Positions 60,573 through 64,000 of a DNA stretch of 64,000 nt are shown here, one piece after another; the first letter of the stretch is position 1; each line of letters opens with the position of its first letter. The notes under the pieces are model-generated. The model saw only the letters and a program-made list of their open reading frames with translations. It searched no databases and was not told where the DNA came from. A program made the position numbers and the translations under genes. Source of the stretch: Dryas octopetala (taxonomy: Eukaryota; Streptophyta; Magnoliopsida; Rosales; Rosaceae); the NCBI GenBank assembly GCA_963921425.1, contig OY992838.1, forward strand, positions 20,191,861 to 20,255,860, read 5' to 3'.

Positions 60573-61568
60573 AAAGTCATTAAAAGTATAAATTGAGTAC
60601 AACCCCCTAATATGTAGACAGCCAGGTTCCATTCGAACTATGAAAAATCTGAACTCAGTTGAGAAAGTCTTTCATTGGGTCATCATGGTGGACTTTCTTC
60701 ATCCTATAAGCCTCCATATCCTCAGCAGTAACCTGAAATTGATAGACAATGGTGATGAAATCCACAAGAAAGCCACACAGACTCCGCCACTTAAACACTA
60801 GGCAAATTCACCAAAGAAAGGAAAAAGAATATACCTCATCATTCCATCTAACATTGTATTTGCGCTTCCTCTCATCTCTCTCTTCTCTCTTTCTTTCATC
60901 CTCCTGTCCAAGCCAAAATTGTATAATATTAATTAACTACTCAAAACAAAAAATTCAAAATATAGACATGTTATCTTTTCAACTCGAAATTTCAAGTTGT
61001 ATAGAAAACTGACAATACCTTTTTAAGAGCTTCAGCAAGTAATTCCTCATGAAAGTCTATGAAAGTCTGTCACTTAAAAAAAGTCTTTTAAAAGTCATTA
61101 AAAGTATAAATTGAGTACACCCCCCTAATATGTAGACAGCCAGGTTCCATTCGAACTGTGAAAAATCTGAACTCAGTTGAGAAAGTCTTTCATTGGGTCA
61201 TCATGGTGGACTTTCTTCATCCTATAAGCCTCCATATCCTCAGCAGTAACCTGAAATTGATAGACAATGGTGATGAAATTCACAAGAAAGCCACACAGAC
61301 TCCGCCACTTAAACACTAGGCAAATTCACCAAAGAAAGGAAAAAGAATATACCTCATCATTCCATCTAACATTGTATTTGCGCTTCCTCTCATCTCTCTC
61401 TTCTCTCTTTCTTTCATCCTCCTGTCCAAGCCAAAATTGTATAATATTAATTAACTACTCAAAACAAAAAATTCAAAATATAGACATGTTATCTTTTCAA
61501 CTCGAAATTTCAAGTTGTATAGAAAACTGACAATACATTTTTAAGAGCTTCAGCAAGTAATTCCTCAT
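60573..61568. repeat. Tandem duplication of about 478 bp covering SLU7 last exons
   Basis: 60573-61050 and 61091-61568 are nearly identical (offset 518; a handful of differences), separated by 40 bp. Each copy holds part of exon 4, all of exon 5 and exon 6 with its stop. Confidence 0.95.
60655..61050 (-). pseudogene. Duplicated terminal exons of SLU7 (distal copy)
   Basis: On the minus strand: a truncated exon 4 (about 61050-61019, [10 protein letters not shown] with a good AAG|GTATTG donor), exon 5 (60903-60835) and exon 6 with stop (60732-60655). All encode the same residues as the proximal copy. They lie downstream of the first stop codon, so they are probably 3' UTR or untranscribed, but alternative splicing from exon 4 to these exons would also give a full protein. 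Confidence 0.8.
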
Positions 61569-63782
61569 CTAAAACCAAATCATCAGGGATATCAGTTCCC
61601 CAAGTAGCAAGTCTTTTCTCTTCTGCTGGAGGAGGCATCTCTGTTTTCAGGTTCGTGACACGAGTTAGAAAAGAGGAGATAATGTAAACGTGATTCAAAT
61701 ATTACATGTCAATATAAAAGATTTGATCTACTTAAAAGGGAAAACCATTTGGGGAGAGAGGAAAACCGGTGTACTAACCTTCAGTGGCCTCTTTACGAGC
61801 AATGTTAGCCTTCATAAGATCCATTGCAGCCTCAGCAGCCTCAATTCCAGCAGCACCTGTGCAATAGCTACTGCGCATCAACTGCTTACAACACCTGTAG
61901 CCCCATTGATGATCCTTCCACCATGAACCCCATACAGTGGTGTGGTTGTTGATATAGACATCTTCTTCATACTTGCTTCTGGGAAGTGCTGTTTCCTGTA
62001 TCAAGGCAGATTGATCAGATATCTATCATAATTGAGTCTTTGGCAGACTGATTATCGCCCCTTGTGTTTGAAGCTTGATAATGAGGCAGATTAAAATTTT
62101 AAGTTGCAAAATAAAAGCCTAATAATAGCAACAAGACTAAATTGTGGATGCAAAGCATTTACCTGCCCCTTGATGATCCTCCCAGCACGATCATATTCAA
62201 CTTCTCTTTCACTCTGTCCCAGTAGAAGCTCCCTTGGAAATTCTTCTTCATTAGCTGCGTTGCCATACTTCTCCAGGACGGTGTCCTTCGTTTTTGACTT
62301 CAAGTTCTCCTTAATTACCTTATAATTCTTATAAAGCAACTCGGCCTGGGACGGGGCTGCTTGCATGTGAATATCTTGTCCCTTCTCAAATGCTTCCCAA
62401 GCATGGATGTTCATCTGCTTGAACTCCAAAGCTTGACCACTACTTCTATATCGGTTGTCACCGCTGTAAAACTTCTCATTTGGATCTGCATCTGGAAGGG
62501 GGTCCTCACGCATGGACCGGGTTTTGGGATCATAATGCGCTGAGTTGACATCAAGGTTTAAAAGATATTTTGCTGTATCCTCACGAATTCGCAAATTCCT
62601 GACAGTTCCTGTGCTCCCACCACCTGTTGTACGCACACGCTTCTCAACCTTTGCAAAGTCCATTTGTTTGCTCTCATCAACCTTGGCTTCATCCACCCTC
62701 AAATCATCCTCATCCTCGTCCTCGTCCTCGTCCTCGTCCTCATCCTCATCCTCGTCACTACCTTTGTCCTCATCATTTTGGATATTATTTTTCTCCTCTA
62801 ATTTCTTGAGTTGTTGTTCCTTTAAGTATTTCCTTCGAGCTTCATCTCTTGATTCATATCTCTCAATGACACGGGCATAGGTTGATGCATCATATCCATT
62901 CCAGCGGTCCCGTTTTCCATCATAGTCAAGCTCAAAAGTCTCTATCTTCTCATCAGGAGCAATGTGTTTGTTCGTCCACTTTGCTCCCACTTTCCTGGGT
63001 CTTTCCATGCATGCCTTTGTTTCATGTGTCATGGCTCCACAGTTCTCACATGCGCCCTTCCTATATTTATCAGCTTGGTATATCTTTGCACCTCTGTCAT
63101 ACCATGATTTTGTGTAATTTGGATCTGATTTCCATTTCCTTTGATGTTTTAAGCTAGGTCTCTCGGAATTGAGATACCAAGGTGCAGATGACATATACTG
63201 CGGAATATGAGGATTGATTTCCTTTCCATCCTCATCCAATTCAGCTGGTGCAAGCCCAGCCTTACGTGCTTCTTCCAATTCAATTTGCTTACGATGGTCT
63301 TCCCTAGATTTGAATGCCACTACAAGCCCAACCACACAAGAATATCAATATAGGAGTAGGGAAGAAGAAACACAAGACTCTGAAAAACAAAAGTTTCAGC
63401 ATAAACCAAAAAAGAAAAAAAGTGATCTAGAATAACATAAATTTAGTCTGTATAAAGAGAAATCACAAATTATTACATCCATAATAACACTACTGAAAAA
63501 TCAATAATTCACAAAAATAAAAAATTAGTAAACATAGCATGCTTTGAACTTGATAAACCTAAATTAACAAATCATCAACTCCGGAAAACCCTAATATTCC
63601 ATAAACGAATCTAAGCTCAAAAAACCAAAATCTCGATCAACAATGATAAATTACATGAAAAATTACACAAAGGAAGGATCTTTCTAAATTATTCAGAAAA
63701 TTTTAAGAAAAAAGTGTAAAAGTAATCAAGTGTAAGATCCGTAAAGAAAGGCAAAGAAGAAAGAACCTGAAGCGGTCGCCAT
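61173..63782 (-). CDS. SLU7: Pre-mRNA-splicing factor SLU7
   Basis: Six exons on the minus strand: 63782-63767, 63319-62163, 61995-61779, 61640-61537, 61421-61353 and 61250-61173. All have GT-AG introns and a continuous frame of 546 aa, close to the usual plant length of about 535. SLU7 acts in the second step of splicing and helps choose the 3' splice site. Features: N-terminal S-A-P-W-Y-L motif at about 49-55; zinc knuckle C96-x2-C-x4-H-x4-C109; a long Asp/Glu repeat (nt 62700-62755) which is also a microsatellite; and [10 protein letters not shown] in exon 3. The start is fixed because the first exon splices in frame (M-A-T-A-S-V-A-F-K) to the conserved segment. Exon 4 ends AAT instead of AAG before the donor, a weaker site than in the distal duplicate. 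The gene looks functional. Confidence 0.93.
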
Positions 63783-63885
63783 GGTTGGTCGTCTCGATGC
63801 TAAAGCTCCAAAAAGCCCTAAATATGATTCGAAATTATACAAGCGGATGACAGTGAGAGGGTTATGAGACACCTTCTCTAAGAAA

Positions 63886-64000
63886 GAGGAGGGGGCGGCG
63901 GCAGGGGGGAGATCGAGGGAGAAAGAGGCCGGCAGGGGGGCAGGGGGGCCGCAGGGGGGGCGACAAGGGGGGCGACGGCAGGGGGGGAGACAGGGGGGGA
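63886..64000. repeat. Blocks of poly-G upstream of SLU7
   Basis: More than ten runs of five to seven Gs are separated by short CGAC, CAG and AGACA spacers. The blocks begin about 100 bp upstream of the SLU7 ATG and reach the window edge. On the SLU7 strand they are C-runs. Confidence 0.85.

Overview
The window is plant nuclear DNA: spliced genes with GT-AG introns, plant-type Ty3/gypsy, hAT, MULE, CACTA and Tourist elements, a plastid DNA insertion, and clear plant orthologues (SLU7, TIM44). A woody eudicot, possibly Rosaceae, fits the general look of the repeats, but I cannot prove it from sequence alone. Only one conventional host gene looks intact: SLU7, on the minus strand at 61173-63782.

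Layout. 1-7.4 kb: an old, broken Tat-lineage Ty3/gypsy element. Its pol is on the plus strand, and antisense extra ORFs lie 3' of pol. A 742-bp MULE-type fold-back is inserted in it. 7.4-10.9 kb: a Tourist-like MITE, then a three-level nest of terminal-inverted-repeat elements. 11.8-56.9 kb: one dead, unprocessed TIM44 gene whose 13 or so exons can still be followed in order. Its second intron has grown to about 28.8 kb through a hAT insertion (12454-40688). That hAT was itself invaded by a solo LTR, a second hAT, a CACTA piece, an Ac-like hAT, an 8.1-kb MULE and a hAT MITE. The MULE holds a CACTA-derived segment carrying pieces of several host genes. At the fourth intron's 5' splice site sits a young, complete 12.2-kb Tat-lineage LTR retrotransposon (41284-53519, 5-bp duplication GTCTC, LTRs differing at 5 of 1070 positions). 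A later TIM44 exon contains 263 bp of plastid ycf2. 57.4-59.0 kb: a deletion derivative of the second hAT family. 59.5-60.1 kb: a broken DUF761-like gene. 60.6-63.8 kb: SLU7, with a recent tandem duplication of its last exons. 63.9-64.0 kb: a run of poly-G blocks upstream of SLU7.

Most notable system. The young Tat element carries two convergent transcription units. One is the 1995-codon gag-pol on the minus strand. The other is a three-exon spliced gene on the plus strand (42995-45374, 732 aa after splicing). It encodes a 'putative gypsy type transposon' (PF04195-like) domain, a basic stretch, a long coiled coil and an acidic proline-rich tail. It has its own TATA box. A 71-bp tandem repeat lies between the two converging 3' ends. 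The old element at 1-7.4 kb has the same arrangement, so this is a property of the lineage. Because the introns are antisense to the genomic RNA, they can survive retrotransposition.

All reading was by eye. Exon junctions come from GT-AG signals plus protein continuity. Family names come from motif recognition, not database searches.
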